Positions 1 to 12,207 of a stretch of 64,000 nt of DNA are shown here, piece after piece. The translations under genes and the position numbers were made by a program. The notes beneath the pieces were generated by a model, which was not told where the DNA came from, did no database searches, and worked only from the letters and a program-made list of their open reading frames with translations. Every line of letters starts with the position of its first letter. The first letter of the stretch is position 1. The DNA comes from Aralia elata. Lineage: Eukaryota > Streptophyta > Magnoliopsida > Apiales > Araliaceae. The stretch spans positions 78,771,685 through 78,835,684 of the forward strand of contig CM068385.1 in assembly GCA_034770075.1 (NCBI GenBank), read 5' to 3'.

Positions 1-276
1 TGAATCAATAAAAGATTGTTTATCAAACCCTAATCTCTTTTGATTTTATCAAATGACAAATTATTTTTCAATTTTTCTTATCTAAAATAATGTTTTTGTA
101 AGATCGTTTTTTCTTTCAGATCTAAATACTTTAAAGGATTTGTTCTTATTAAGTCGAGTTCGTCTTACAAAGTTTTTACTCATAGCTAGCCTTACACAAA
201 AATTTCTGGGCTTCAGTCGTTTATCCTCTTCTATAGATCTAGGGTTTTAAACTCATATTTGAATTTTTTTTCAAAG

Positions 277-307
<31 letters not shown>

Positions 308-1126
308 TATGTTACCTTGTCTGATGAGACTGTTGCAAAAAATAAAAGAAACGGGGAAGCTATGCTAGAATGTTCTACACTTATTAATACGAAGAAAAAC
401 TGCTAAGGTAATATCTATCTATCTCTCTCAGTTTCTTGCTATCCAAATTCTACTCTCATACCTTCTGACCTAAGTTTCTAGGAGAAAGGATTTACACTGA
501 TATATTGGACAAACTGTTGGGTTTAATTTGTTTGCCGTATAGATTGAGTTATTGATATTACTGATATGCCCTGTTGAGATCTTTACAATTGATAATGGAT
601 ATAAATTCTTGGTGACTGCATTTTTTTATGTGTGCTGAACTCTGTTGTCAGCTGTTGGTTTTATTTTGCTATAGTTGAACTATAATTTGTACTGTGGAAA
701 TTCTTTCCCTCTGTTCTTCAAACTGCAATTTGTTTTCAATTGAACTAAAAAGGGTTGGTCAAGTCTTTTTATACAATTGATTTTTGACTTATTAAAAAGC
801 CAGAATACTGTTTTGCTGCCATAACACTGTTTTCCTTAAATAAGTCTAAGAAAAGTGAGTAATAGTAAGAAGTATGGTTTGCTGACTTGTAAGCCTCTCA
901 ATGGATTTACTAGTATCATTAATGGTCCCTATATTCTTGCTCCGTGTGTATCTTACAGTCAATCTTCATATCTTTGCATTAATTCTTGAGCTGATATCTC
1001 CAGTTATCTGCTACCTTTATAAAATACCTTTACTGAAACATAATGCATTCATATTTAAGTATCACTTTGCATATTCATCTAAGTTTTATCCTTCTTGCAT
1101 ATCATTTTTCTTTTTGTGTTTCAATC
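1..1126. other. AT-rich non-coding stretch upstream of a retrotransposon 3' frame
   Basis: I see no convincing coding sequence. A TA dinucleotide run lies at about 277-304. By position this is probably the internal, non-coding part of the SIRE-like element whose polypurine tract and 3' LTR follow; this is inference, because the 5' part of the element lies outside the window. Confidence 0.4.
277..304. repeat. (TA)n microsatellite
   Basis: About 14 uninterrupted TA units, read directly. Confidence 0.9.
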
Positions 1127-2295
1127 ATGGAAACTGTCTATTCTTTTAAACGAAAGAAGCTTGCTTTATACTCTGAAATTCTCCCCTCACTTTGTGTCCC
1201 TCATTTGGTTACCACTTCTGCTCAAGCCAAGTATAGGCTCATGAGACACAATCTTACTCCAGGTCTAGGTATCACTTTTAATAGTTTTCCTAATTTACTT
1301 AAAAATTTCAAAAATATAGGATGGGATTGTCTAGTCACATTCACAGACAGACATATTTATCCAAACCTTATGTCTGAATTTTATGCTCATATGGTGTTTA
1401 ATAGAGACTCCACTGGCTTACTAACTAGCATAAACACTTGCATTCCAAGTCAAGCATATATTATTGATGAGCAATTTCTTATTAATGCTTTACATCTTCA
1501 TCCATCCATGCTGGACTTACTTAGAATCAATGCATACTTGCATCCAATTGGGATCTCTGTTAGTGACTGTCTGTTGTTTAAACAAAATCTATCCATTGTG
1601 ACTGATCAACTTGTACCTGCCTTTCTATTTGATTTTCCTGTTAAAATTGGGATCGAATTTTTAACTCCTGAGTGTCAATTTTTGGGCAAGATTCTGAGAC
1701 AAAACCTTATGCCAATAAGGGAAGATAGGAATTTGCTTCCTTTTGATTTGGAACTATCAAATATGTTATCACTGAATACATGCCTTACAATTTAGCATAC
1801 CTTCTCTTGACCTCTCTTGAATTCTGCTTTCATAATAATTGTCTTGGGTTTGGTCTCCTCCTTACACACATATTTAAATATCTGGAAATCAATGTCATTC
1901 ATCACCAATCTCAACTTGTCCCAAATAGTAATATTATCTCTCGCTTGCATCTTCCTCCTCAACCTCTGATTGTTTTTAAACCTCCTGATCATGAAGTTAT
2001 TGAGTCCACTATTAATATGACCTATAAGTTAAACACACTCAATATCATGCATCAACTTACATTACATAATCAAAGTAACATAATGGAGAAAATAGAAGAT
2101 ATGCAATAGTCTTTGCATCATCTTAAGGATATGTTGTATTTCTTGATGGAAAATCAAAAGTTGTCTATGCCTCCATGTCACTTTTCTGCTAGTACAAGTT
2201 CTGCACCACTTGAGCCCCTGGACAAATCTCCACCTGGTGATAATCTTCCAGCCCTTAACTTATATTTCTCTCCTATTAACGTAGAAGAGTTCTAA
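1127..2295 (+). pseudogene. Broken retrotransposon-borne 3' ORF, plant transposon-protein-like
   Basis: An ATG at 1127 opens a frame of about 210 codons to roughly 1750. The same protein then appears to continue in another frame (ITEYMPYNLAYLLLTSLEF) to a TAG at 2107-2109, and beyond that stop, still in the second frame, to a TAA at 2293-2295. It thus carries one frameshift near 1750 and one in-frame stop. The stretch around codons 55-125 (WDCL, then a SEFYAHM motif and TSIN, then a Leu-rich IDEQFLINALHL segment) resembles the 'putative plant transposon protein' domain found in many plant retroelements. It lies just upstream of a polypurine tract and LTR start, where SIRE-type Copia elements carry a third ORF. 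The family assignment is inference from motif memory and position. No known enzymatic site is visible. Confidence 0.5.
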
Positions 2296-2833
2296 CTATT
2301 TGGGATGACTATAATAATTTATATATATGCTACTAACTATTTGGGATGATTGTAATAATTAAATACTGCCAAAAGTTACTATTGTAGTATCTCTGCAGCT
2401 TTTTCCTCTTATCTTTGCTACTAACTCTTCTGCAGGTCATAAACACTAACATTTTCTTGCAGGGTCTGCCATCTTTCTTTTCCCCGTCATTTTTATGATG
2501 ATAAAGGGGGAGAAGAAAAATATGTATATTGTATACATACCATATAAGCTGTTACAGGATAAATAGTTTTATTTAAACTGATCAGGTTTACAGGATAACA
2601 TTTTTTAAACTGATCAGGTTAATTAAACTATTCCTGAAATGAAGGGGAGTAGAAAAATATTAAAGTATTAATGGTTGAGATAATTTATAAAATTGCCATG
2701 TGATGAACTGTTGTTGTAATGAATGTCTTAAGAATCAGAAAATGTTTTTAAACTGATTCATGATCCAAGGAGGAGCTTCATAAATTATGGGGGAGTCTTT
2801 AGTAGAAAATATTTTTAATTATTATCATCATCG

Positions 2834-2846
2834 AAAAAGGGGAGAT
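2834..2846 (+). other. Polypurine tract of the SIRE-like element
   Basis: AAAAAGGGGAGAT directly precedes TGATAGGTCTCT, the apparent LTR start. Another purine-rich block (GATAAAGGGGGAGAAG, about 2500-2515) lies further upstream, as is common at the end of SIRE elements. Plus orientation. Confidence 0.55.
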
Positions 2847-3181
2847 TGATAGGTCTCTAACTTTTAGGTTTATTTTGATGATAACAAATTAATAAATATG
2901 ATTAAATTAAATGGGTAGAATCCTCTCCATAAGATTTTATTTAATTGTTCTTGAATTATCCTATTTATTTTTAACCAAAAATATTTTTTATCCTATTGAA
3001 TTGATTTTCTTGATTTTGATAATTTAATTACAAGTGTTAAAGTAATTAGTTCATAAAACAACATTTCCTAAGGCAAGGAGAACTCCTATTTATTTATTTT
3101 TCCTAAGGCAAGAAGAATAACATATATATATAGCAAGGATCAAGAGCAGAACTCTTAAAAAATAACTAGCAGAACACCCTT

Positions 3182-3236
3182 TAGCGACGGACCGGGCGAT
3201 GGTTTAGTCCGTCTCCATAGGTCCGGTCCGTCGCTA
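3182..3236. repeat. Perfect 14-bp inverted repeat, TAGCGACGGACCGG
   Basis: TAGCGACGGACCGG (3182-3195) and its exact complement (3223-3236) flank a 27-bp spacer, and a further TTTAGCGACGGA follows at 3241-3252. AGCGACGG motifs are typical of subterminal repeats of plant CACTA elements, so this may be a fragment of one beside the MULE end. The second part is inference. Confidence 0.75.
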
Positions 3237-3257
3237 CAACCTTTAGCGACGGATAAC

Positions 3258-3739
3258 ATTCAGAGTTTCTCCTCTAAGCCTCTTTCTTTCTCTAAGTCTA
3301 CCGATCCCTCTTTCGATCCGAAGCTCTGCGAATTCGTTCCCATCTCTAGCCAAGAAGAGACGGCTCCGGCCAAATTGAAACGTACTTGGTCCTTCGTAAC
3401 TTCAGTCTCTCTCTAAACCGATAATGGTTGTGGTTTGGTTGGTTTTCTAAGAAAATTAGTGTTTATTTTTTCTCCAATTAGTATTCCAATTGGTATACAC
3501 ATGGTACTTGCTCTGTTTTCTTGGTGTTTTGGTTTGATTTACTCAATATTCACTTGGTTTTTTCTTATGGGCTTGCTTTAATTTGTTGTTCTGATAGTTT
3601 GTGTGCCATTGATGGATTTCTTAGAGTAGTAGATTGGGTTTATCTCTAAATAAAAGGTATGTTGAGAACTAAGGTTTCTACATTAGCTGACTGTGGGTTT
3701 CTAAATAAATGTAAGTCTCAAGGTACCTACTATTTTGCT
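3258..3739 (+). repeat. Left terminal inverted repeat of the MULE
   Basis: Matches the reverse complement of 8012-8492 with few differences, out to TACCTACTATTTTGC. It contains a CT-rich leader and probably the promoter and 5' untranslated part of the transposase transcript (inference). Confidence 0.85.
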
Positions 3740-4112
3740 CATTTTTTAAGTTGAATGAGTCTTTAGTTGAAATATAGTTGTTCAGTTGAAATATATTTTG
3801 AATCAAATATAATTTTTCAGTTGAATGATTTTTTAATAAAAGGAAAGAAAAAGAGGTAGTATATCTTTGTATTGTTGCTAAGCCAGTCAAGTATTGGTCC
3901 TGGTGGTGTTAACTGCAGTTTAAGTGAATTGGGTGTGCAACTTTTTGTTGCTTCTATTGTTTGCATGTTGTTTTTTTTTCTTTCTGTATTTTAGCTTGTG
4001 TCTTTTTCTGATAAAAAGATTAGTTTGTTCTTTCTATTATGTCATCGAATTCGTCTACAAATATGATACAGTTATGAATATGGTTCTTGCTTTGTTTTTT
4101 TTAACTGTAGGG

Positions 4113-6319
4113 ATGGATGATAATTTAGAGGATGAAGTACGGGGTGGTGATGAATGTGGTGATAATGCGGTGATGAATGAGGATGATAATTTTATTTATA
4201 ATTCGCAAGTAGCCGACCATCTCAAACCTAGTATTGGAAAAGAATTCCAAACAATAGATAAAGTACGAGATTTTTACAATGTATATGCTAAAGAGGCGGG
4301 ATTTAGTATTCGTAGTTGGGCTACTAAGAAAATCGAAGGAAGTGATGAAGTGAAAAGGAAAGAATATGTTTGTTTTAAACAAGGTAAGGGAATAACAATT
4401 GCGGTTGTTGTAACTAAAAGGCGTCGGGAATCGATAAAAGAGGGTTATAAAGCAAAGCTTGCTGTGTTGAAAATAAATCCTGAGGCATATGTAGTCACTC
4501 AATTTATTGAGGGCCATAGTCACCCTTTAGCAACTCCATCAAAGAAGCATCTATTAAGATCTCACTGAAGTGTTTCAAGTGCGCAAAAGTGTTTGACTCA
4601 ACAACTTTCCATGATAAATATACCCTCACATCAACAATTCAATTTCCTTGGAGTACAGGCTGGAGGGTTTGAAAACATTGGGTGTACCCAAACAGATTTA
4701 TATAATTATGAAAGGGATAGACGTAATGAGTTGAAGGGGCATGACGGAGATATGTTTAGTGAGTTTTGCAAATTAGAAAAGGGCAAGAATCCATCATTCA
4801 CTTATGAAATTAAGGTCGATAATGAACAGAGGATAACACATTATTTTTGGGCTGATGCTACCTCTAGAAGGGCATATCGTTATTATGGTGATGTAGTCGT
4901 GTTCGATACGACATACAACACCAATCGTTATGGGCTAATTTTTGCACCACTGATGGGACTTAACAAACATGGTTAAACCATAATTTTTGTTTGTGCATTC
5001 TTAAGTGACGAGACCTCAGATTCATTTGTCTGGCTATTCAAGCAATTTTTAGAGGCTATGCAAGGTGATGCTCCTAAAATGATCATTACTGATCAAGATC
5101 CCGCGATGTCTAAAGCAATTTTAGAAACTCTTCCGGATACTTTTTATAGATACTGTAGTTGGCACATATTAACAAAATTTTCTGACTCGGTGAAGTATAA
5201 TGCTCACTATAATGAATTTGTCGATTGTATTTGGAACTCGGAGTCTAAAGAAGAGTTTGATTTGACATGGACAAAGCTTGTTGGGAAGAGCGGGTTACAT
5301 GACAACAAATGGTTACAAACAATGTATGAAATTCGTTTGAATTGGGTGCATGCTTATTATAATCATGTTTTCTCAGCCAATATGTCAAGTAGCCTACGAG
5401 CGAAAAGCTCTCACGCATTTTTCAAAAGATATGTATGTAAGAAGAATTCATTAGTTGATTTCATGATCCAATTTAGTAGGGGGCTAATATACCAACGTCA
5501 AGAAGAATTGTTAGCCGATCACAAAGATTTGATTGAGAAGCCTAAAGTGAGGATGAATCATGACTTTTTGTTACAAATGGTTGAAATTTATACTAGGGAA
5601 ATGTTTTATAAATTTGAAGATGAGATGTGGGAATGCTTGAATTACCATTTTGAGCTTGTCAAGGAGAGTGACAATCAATGCGTGTTTCAAGTTTATAGAA
5701 AAAAAGTTTTCACACGTAGAGTGCGACATCTTATTTATGACAAAGAATTAGGTTTTGCTTCATGTAGTTGCCACAAGTTTGAGAGTATGGGGATACCATG
5801 TAGACATGTGCTTGGTTACTTGCAAAAAACGCATGATTTTGACGAATTACCACAACAATACATCTTGAAAAGGTGGACTAAGAAGGCAAACTCTGGGATA
5901 GTGGTCGATAATGAAAGTGTCATAATGATAAATAATGACAAAGAATATCTACTCAAGTAGAGTGAGAATGTTCTTTGGATGTTATTGATAACGCCCTCAC
6001 AAGCCAAAAAGGAATTAATATTTATAAAGATGTTTTGGCTCGTGCACTCGAATCAATCAAGCTTGTTGTAGATAGTGGTCAAAGCTCACAAGGTGGAATT
6101 GGTGCAAGTGTAGTTTCCGGGAAGATGAGTTGCAATAAAGACCATATTTACAATGAACCAAATCAAGTGAGGGCAAAAGGATGTGGCAAAAGACTTAAAG
6201 GAGGGAAAGAAAGGGCATTAGAGAAGGCAAAGAACTCAAAGGCTAGACGTTGTCATGGTTGTGGCAAAGTTGGACAATCACATGACAAAAGGAATTGTCC
6301 GATGGTTGCATATCGGTAA
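4113..6319 (+). pseudogene. FAR1/FHY3-like MULE transposase, broken
   Basis: The ATG at 4113 follows a pyrimidine-rich AACTGTAG splice acceptor, which fits a 5' intron. An acidic N-terminus is followed by a FAR1-type DNA-binding domain (FYNVYAKEAGFSIRSW at about 4273-4320; zinc ligands in YVCFK and GHSHP). Next comes a MULE transposase core, with one catalytic Asp in VVFDTTYN (about 4900) and another in ITDQDPAM (about 5086), then a SWIM zinc finger (CSC, then CRH, 5763-5807), and last a CCHC knuckle (CHGCGKVGQSHDKRNC, about 6250-6298). Two in-frame stops, TGA at 4566-4568 and TAA at 4974-4976, interrupt one otherwise continuous frame; a TAG at 5958-5960 plus a frameshift separates the last part. 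The first two fit C-to-T changes (CGA to TGA, CAA to TAA). A possible splice donor (GTAAGTAA) is at 6316. Not functional as read. Confidence 0.85.
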
Positions 6320-7674
6320 GTAATATTTAAGTAATAGTAAACATTTTTTGAGTCTCAATCTTTATTTCATGAATGTTAATTTTAACTTTTATGTAAAGAT
6401 TCTCCCGACAATGAAGGTGCAACAACATTTTCAAGTTCAGATGATGATAATCATACTTCCAAAGGTTTGATCATTTATTTTATTCAATATTATGATTTAC
6501 ATTTCCATATCTCTTATATACATATTTTATTTTATTTTCAGGTTCAAAGATACCTGTTTTCTTCCATGAATTTTAATTTTGTGAGGAGTATAGAATTCAA
6601 TGTTAATTTTATGTAACCATTTTTGTGTTAGGCTTCCTAAAAAAATTAATTTTTCATTTCTAATTTACACTGTTCAGGTAATAGGTGGAGTTATTTATAA
6701 TTTTAATCATGTGTTTCATATAATAAACAGGAGAAGTTTGCTCTGTGCAGTCAGTAAAGAGGCCGAAAAATCATTAAAAAAGACTGTGAAAGTGGTTGAT
6801 TGTAGTTGGTTATCACCATTGAGCTGAGTTTATCTATGTATGCTAGTGGATCACTAACTAATTACAATTTGATACATTATTTTACAGCTTATTTTTTTTA
6901 AGTGATAGAGGTGTCTTGGTAGTAGTGGCACCAATGTTTCTCTCTTTATTTGAATAAATTTATTACTCTCTTGCAGTTTTGCATAACGGTTTATGCATAT
7001 GAATGCATTTTTGTTACTGCAATTGAAGAAATAGAAACCAATGAAATAAAGTGTTATCTCCAGAGCCTAAAAAGAGAGCACAAAATTTTGCCACTCGGAA
7101 TCTCGCAGCTGTTTTTTCCATTGTATCTTCAATTTAATGAGCAACAACTATTTTAAATCCCAAATCTATTCTTCATTCTACAATGAAAACCGTCCGCAAG
7201 TTACAGGAGAAATAGACCCATAGGACCAGCTTATACATTAACGTTGCATCGCTTTTTTCCCTTATTTTTAGCTTGCTCTTTATATGCACCATTGAATGTT
7301 GATTACATGAATGAATTATTATATTCTATCTTTACGGTAAAAGGCCAAGGACATTAACAAAACTTACGAAAGGATGACAAAACAGAACTAATTGTTGTAG
7401 CGGTAACCATCATCTCAAGGATGAGCAACTCTTTATACACTTGCATTCAAGTAAAACTTCAGCTTTTTCAGCTTTATTTTCTTTTGACAACTACAGTACT
7501 TCATTTGCTCACATACTCTTCTGTAAACATATTAAAGAAAAATGACAACAGTTCAAGCATTGAAGTTCTTCCATAAAAAAATTACTAAAAGTATTCCAAA
7601 AGCATATTTACAATATTACCAAAAACATTTCTAATTTTTTGGCCAAGATCCACCAATAATGTAAATTATCAAAA
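6320..7674. other. Non-coding interior of the MULE
   Basis: Short frames only. Small acidic and Ser-rich exons of the transposase gene could lie near 6400-6470 and 6541-6576, but the splice phases did not work out, so I do not call them. Confidence 0.4.
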
Positions 7675-7893
7675 TTACAACTGATTTAATAATATTAATA
7701 ACAACATCGCATACATAACAGTAACAATTATGACAAATCGCACAGTTAGTTGCAATTGACGCAATTCAATTTTCATCATCGCTAATTCGCTGGAGTCATG
7801 AGCATTCGTTGGATGACTTGTTAAATTTAAACGCTCGGATGTGTCCATTTGCAACCTCCCTTGATTACGCAACGCTCGAACATATTCGTCACA
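7675..7893 (-). CDS. Possible last exon of a second MULE gene with a C-terminal membrane segment
   Basis: On the minus strand, an acceptor-like TCGGTTAG at about 7894-7901 opens a 72-codon frame. It begins CDEYVRALRNQ, has a polar and heptad-like middle (ELAMMKIELRQLQL), and ends in a hydrophobic stretch of about 23 residues (VIIVTVMYAMLLLILL) just before the stop. A donor-like GTATGT lies just inside the right TIR boundary, about 100 bp upstream in this orientation, so the exon could be spliced to a leader made from that TIR. Such convergent transcription from each TIR is the classical MuDR layout. I do not recognise the protein. It could be a chance frame, because no initiating ATG is assigned. 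Confidence 0.35.
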   Translation of the reverse strand, partial: CDEYVRALRNQGRLQMDTSERLNLTSHPTNAHDSSELAMMKIELRQLQLTVRFVIIVTVMYAMLLLILLNQL

Positions 7894-8011
7894 CTAACCG
7901 ATGAAGTTACTACATTGCTGCATATTCTGGGACACAATAAATTTACTCAATTGTGTAAAATGACCAAATATACAAAAATTACAATAAATAAATACATACC
8001 GCTATTCTTGG

Positions 8012-8492
8012 GCAAAATAGTAGGTACCTTGAGACTTACTTTTATTTAGAAACCCACAGTCAGCTAATGTAGAAACCTTAGTTCTCAACATACCTTTTAT
8101 TTAGAGATAAACCCAATCTACTACTCTAAGAAATCCACCAATAGCACACAAACCATCAGAACAACAAATTAAAGCAAGCCCATAAGAAAAAACCAAGTGA
8201 ATATTGAGTAAATCAAACCAAAACACCAAGAAAACAGAGCAAGTACCATGTGTATACCAATTGGAATACTAATTGGAGAAAAAATAAACCCTAATTTTCT
8301 TAGGAAACCAACCAAACCACAACCATTATCGGTTTAGAGAGAGACTGAAGTTACGAGGGACCAAATATGTTTCAATTTGGCCAAAGCAATCTCTTCTTGG
8401 CCGGAGATGGGAACGAATTCGCAAAGCTTCGGATCGAGAGAGGGATCGGTAGACTTAGAGAGAGAAAGAGGCTTGGAGGAGAAACTCTGAAT
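8012..8492 (-). repeat. Right terminal inverted repeat of the MULE
   Basis: Reverse complement of 3258-3739 with a handful of mismatches and small indels. Confidence 0.85.
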
Positions 8493-8886
8493 TTGGTTTG
8501 AAATTTGCCCAATTTGACGACCCGCTATTTTTATTTTTGACCCGCGTGTTTTTTCCTCTGTTTTGGCTTAAGTTCGCTGCTGATCCGTAACTTAAGTTCG
8601 TTGGAAAAGGAAATCCTATAAGTATATTATATATGTTTATACATGTGTGTGTCCGTGTGACCAAGTATGAAAGAAAAAGTGAAGGCTTAGAAGCCTCCAC
8701 TCTTATTGACCGAATCCTCATAAGCAGCAAAATGTGAAGTTAAGATATTATTTTTAGGACAAATCTAGCTGCTTTCTCAAAGGCCATATGTTGAGATATA
8801 AATGGGCATTAATTACTTGTTGACCAAAACTAGAAAAAATGGCTATGTTTTTTTTCGGAAGATGGAAGTTTGGTTGGGCAATCCGT

Positions 8887-9230
8887 GCGCGTCTTTTTGG
8901 TTTCATCCGAACCACTCAAAATCACAAAAACAAATTCTAACCATTGATTTTCAAATTAACTCTCCAAGTTACCTTTTTGCCCTCAACTTCAAAAATCTAT
9001 AAATAGGAAGTGCTTTCTTTCATTTCAATTTGCCAATTCACTTGAAAAGAAAAGCTTACTCCTTGCCTATATACTCTCTCTCCAAAAAGCTTTCTCTCTT
9101 ATCAAAATTCTAATCATTTGAGAAGAGGAAATTAGTCTAAGTATTTGAGATAAGTTACTTGATTTGATTTATTTAAATTATCTGTTGCTTATTTAGATTT
9201 ATAGATATACAAATATAAAGTGTTATACAC

Positions 9231-9264
<34 letters not shown>

Positions 9265-10338
9265 CATCTATTTATTAATAAAAAGTCAGTACTTAGGCAC
9301 CGAAACTATAGCGGAGATATTCCTCTTAAGTGAGGAAATTAGCCGAACGAGTGCTCAAATTCTTAAGTGGCCTTTTATTAATATTATTTATATAAATATT
9401 GAAAAATAGATCATCACTTAAATACTGAAACAATTCAAAAATCTTTCCGACCGGTATTTAAAATTATAAGTGATCTATTGAAAATATTTATATAAATATT
9501 AATTGTGAAACTATAAATTTGGTCAGTACTTAGATACCGATACAATTTGGATTTATTCCTCTTAAGCGAATTATCCAAATGGTCTTTAAAATCCTAAGTG
9601 GCATTATTTATAATTATCCACATAATAGATAAAATATATTATTATATATTCTTTGAGTTAAACAAATTTATTTGTTATATCAAATATTGTTTAACTGATT
9701 CATTTACTTTACTTGATATCTGTTATCACAAGTATTTAAACATAAACTCATTTATTTATAAAATACTTGTTGCATAATATCTGAAATTAAAAGTTATATC
9801 TTTTAATTCATAGAAACACATTCTTTATTATAAAGAATAAATAATTCTTTATAAAACTGCATTAAACTATATATCTGCTTGTACTGAAGCATTTTTTATC
9901 TAAGCTTAAATTGATCTACCTGCTTAATCAAGAAGCACATTTACATAAGTATAAAAGTTATACAAACTTTTATAATCAAATATAAATTTATATCTGCTTA
10001 CACAGAAGCACATTTCTCACATATAAAAGTTGTTAAACTTTTATATAATTACTTGATCTCTAATTGCTATCTGCTTATTTAAGAAGCATATCTTTATCAA
10101 ATCTTTTTGTAAAAAGAGAAACGTGTAGTTAGATTATTTTATGTACCTGTGAAAAAGACGAGTAATTCTTCAACCAAGACCAGCGTCTTAGAGAGGTCAG
10201 CTAGAAGTTGGATCTCTAGTGTACTTGTGAGATGAGGAAGATGCTGTTATTTCAAGACCAGATCCTAGAATAGAACTGAACTCAAAAGAAAGGTACAACT
10301 AAGCTTGAGGATGGAGTTGAGAGCTTGTTATCCAAGAT
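8887..10338 (+). repeat. Tandem duplication, copy 1, left part
   Basis: Starts at GCGCGTCTTTTTGG and is repeated from 20814. It is cut at AAGAT by gypsy element B and resumes at 20646. Copy 1 totals about 1618 bp. It contains the LTR TATA box and two diverged sub-repeats of the form TCAGTACTTAG...CTTAAG...AAGTGGC. Confidence 0.85.
10334..10338. other. Target-site duplication AAGAT, left of element B
   Basis: AAGAT precedes the left LTR and recurs at 20641-20645 after the right LTR. The uninterrupted copy at about 22257 shows the empty site (CCAAGATAGTTAG). Confidence 0.95.
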
Positions 10339-11520
10339 TGTGATGCCCCCAAAATAGGTCCATACAACCCATTTTGAGTCGCCAATAACATTTCACAAAA
10401 TACAAATACAAATATGAATTTTCCCATTTACAACTAATAAGTGTTGTGCAAAATACGACAACACAATACAAATACATCTTAAATTATCAATACACTTATT
10501 GTCACACTAATAGTAAGGTATTGAGACACTTCTAATATCTCGGACCATCACTCCATTCCCCGGCTAGTCCCCGCTACACTCTCTTTTCCTGAGGAGAACA
10601 ATGGAACAAAGAGGAAAAGGGTGAGCACAAATAGCCCAGTAAAAAATATCATGACTAAGATAATGAAGAATAAAAATTATCTTTAGTCTTCAACAGAATT
10701 AAATCAGAGATTTACAGATATTTTAATTGTTTAACAACAACAATTGCAGCGGAATCAACAATCCATTAGAAGAGTCAAGTAGATTATAATATCTACCATC
10801 TTCTATAAATTAAAGGATCACCACCAATATTTTATCCCTGTAACACCAATCAACTATTTCTATTTATGAACATCCAAATCAACAGTTTATATTCAACAGC
10901 CTCTCTTTGCACTACGTGCCAAAGATATTTATTTGTAACATCACCGGTCATGATCATGCCAAACGCCAGTTCATCGTTGCACTACGGGCCAAAGAGAACT
11001 TTCACCATACGCCTTTGTTTGTAACACCAAAAGTCATGATAATACCAATACACAGTTTGGTCAAAATCATGTCACGCCAGTTCATCTTTGCACTACGGGC
11101 CAAAGAGAACTATCACCACAATTTAAATATGAGGATGAGGATGATGACAATGATACAGTGAGATCAAGGATAAGAAAAGCTTTATAATTTAATCAGTATC
11201 AAAGATTGACCAAATTGCCAACACGATGACCAAATTGTGGAGTCAAATTCAAGAATGATATTCAAGAAATTGTTTCATGCTTCAACTATAACGTATAAAA
11301 TGAAATAGAAAGATTCAAGTGAGAAGATATTAGATGAAGCACAAACTATTAAAGATATTCTACTAATTTTCAGGGATTTTCTCCATTTAAAAATAAGGTT
11401 TTGGAAACAAACAAAGATTTCTTATCTTAAATGGAGAAATGTGAAAGAAAAAGATATCCCTTAAAGAGTACAAAAGAAATGATACGTTATACGAGTATAA
11501 CAGAATATATGAAACTGCAA

Positions 11521-11740
11521 ATGGATTTTCACCCGTCATGCGATAATTCGCGTAGACAGATTATTTTCACAACAGATTAATAAGTAACGAATACAAAGGG
11601 TTATTCACCAGGCATGCGTCAATCCGCACGGACAGGTTATACCCATAGATTAATAAGGAATGAATACAGAAGGGTATTCACCAGGCATGCGTCATACCGC
11701 ACGGACAGGTTATCCCCACAAATTAATATAGAATGAATAA
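11521..11740. repeat. Three tandem units of about 70 bp in the LTR of element B
   Basis: Each unit has a TTCACC(A/C)GGCATGCG core, a CCGCACGGACAGG core and a TTAATAAGGAATGAATAC-like tail; the first is the most diverged. The array is repeated in the right LTR at about 19115-19335. Confidence 0.8.
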
Positions 11741-12207
11741 CAACCTTTATGAGTATAATATCACTTACGAACATGAAAGCAAATGATATTATATAGGAGT
11801 ATGAAAGAAATGATATTCCCTACCTTAGTTAACAAGTGACTGGATGTTACTTTCTATGAAGTTTACTAACTTCGGATAATACTAGTATTCTCACTAATAC
11901 TCACAATAGCCTAGCACACTAAGAGAACTCAAGAAATTTAGAGAGAGAGAGGAAGTATAAGCAATGAAGGTGTGAAATTTTCTTAAGCAAACCCTCCCTA
12001 TTTATAAGAAAATCAAGTTGAGGGCATTTTAGTCTTTTTCCCAAATTTTCTTGGTTTATTACTCTTATACCCTTGGCATATTCTTTTAATATACTTTATG
12101 CCATAGTATATTCTTAGAATATGCTTTTACTTAGGTTTTTAACCTTAAGGTAAAATAAAAACTGAATTAACTATTTACTGGCGGTAATTACTATTGAATG
12201 ACATGTG

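Larger units (their letters stand above)
3258..8492 (+). mobile_element. Mutator-like element (MULE) with long terminal inverted repeats
   Basis: The left end (3258-3739) and right end (8012-8492) are long near-perfect inverted repeats of about 480 bp, both ending on ATTCAGAGTTTCTCCTC. Between them lies a broken FAR1/FHY3-like MULE transposase on the plus strand. Long TIRs with a MURA/FAR1-type transposase define the Mutator superfamily. I could not find the expected 9-bp target duplication directly outside the TIRs, so the true termini may lie a little further out. The element appears to sit inside the LTR of the SIRE-like element. An ORF on the opposite strand near the right TIR suggests a two-gene convergent layout. 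Confidence 0.8.

Noticed and set aside
6398..6576. Possible 3' exons of the MULE transposase (Ser/Asp-rich and FFHEF end)
   Set aside because: With the donor at 6316 and the acceptor before 6400 the phase leads to an early stop, so the exon model is not supported.
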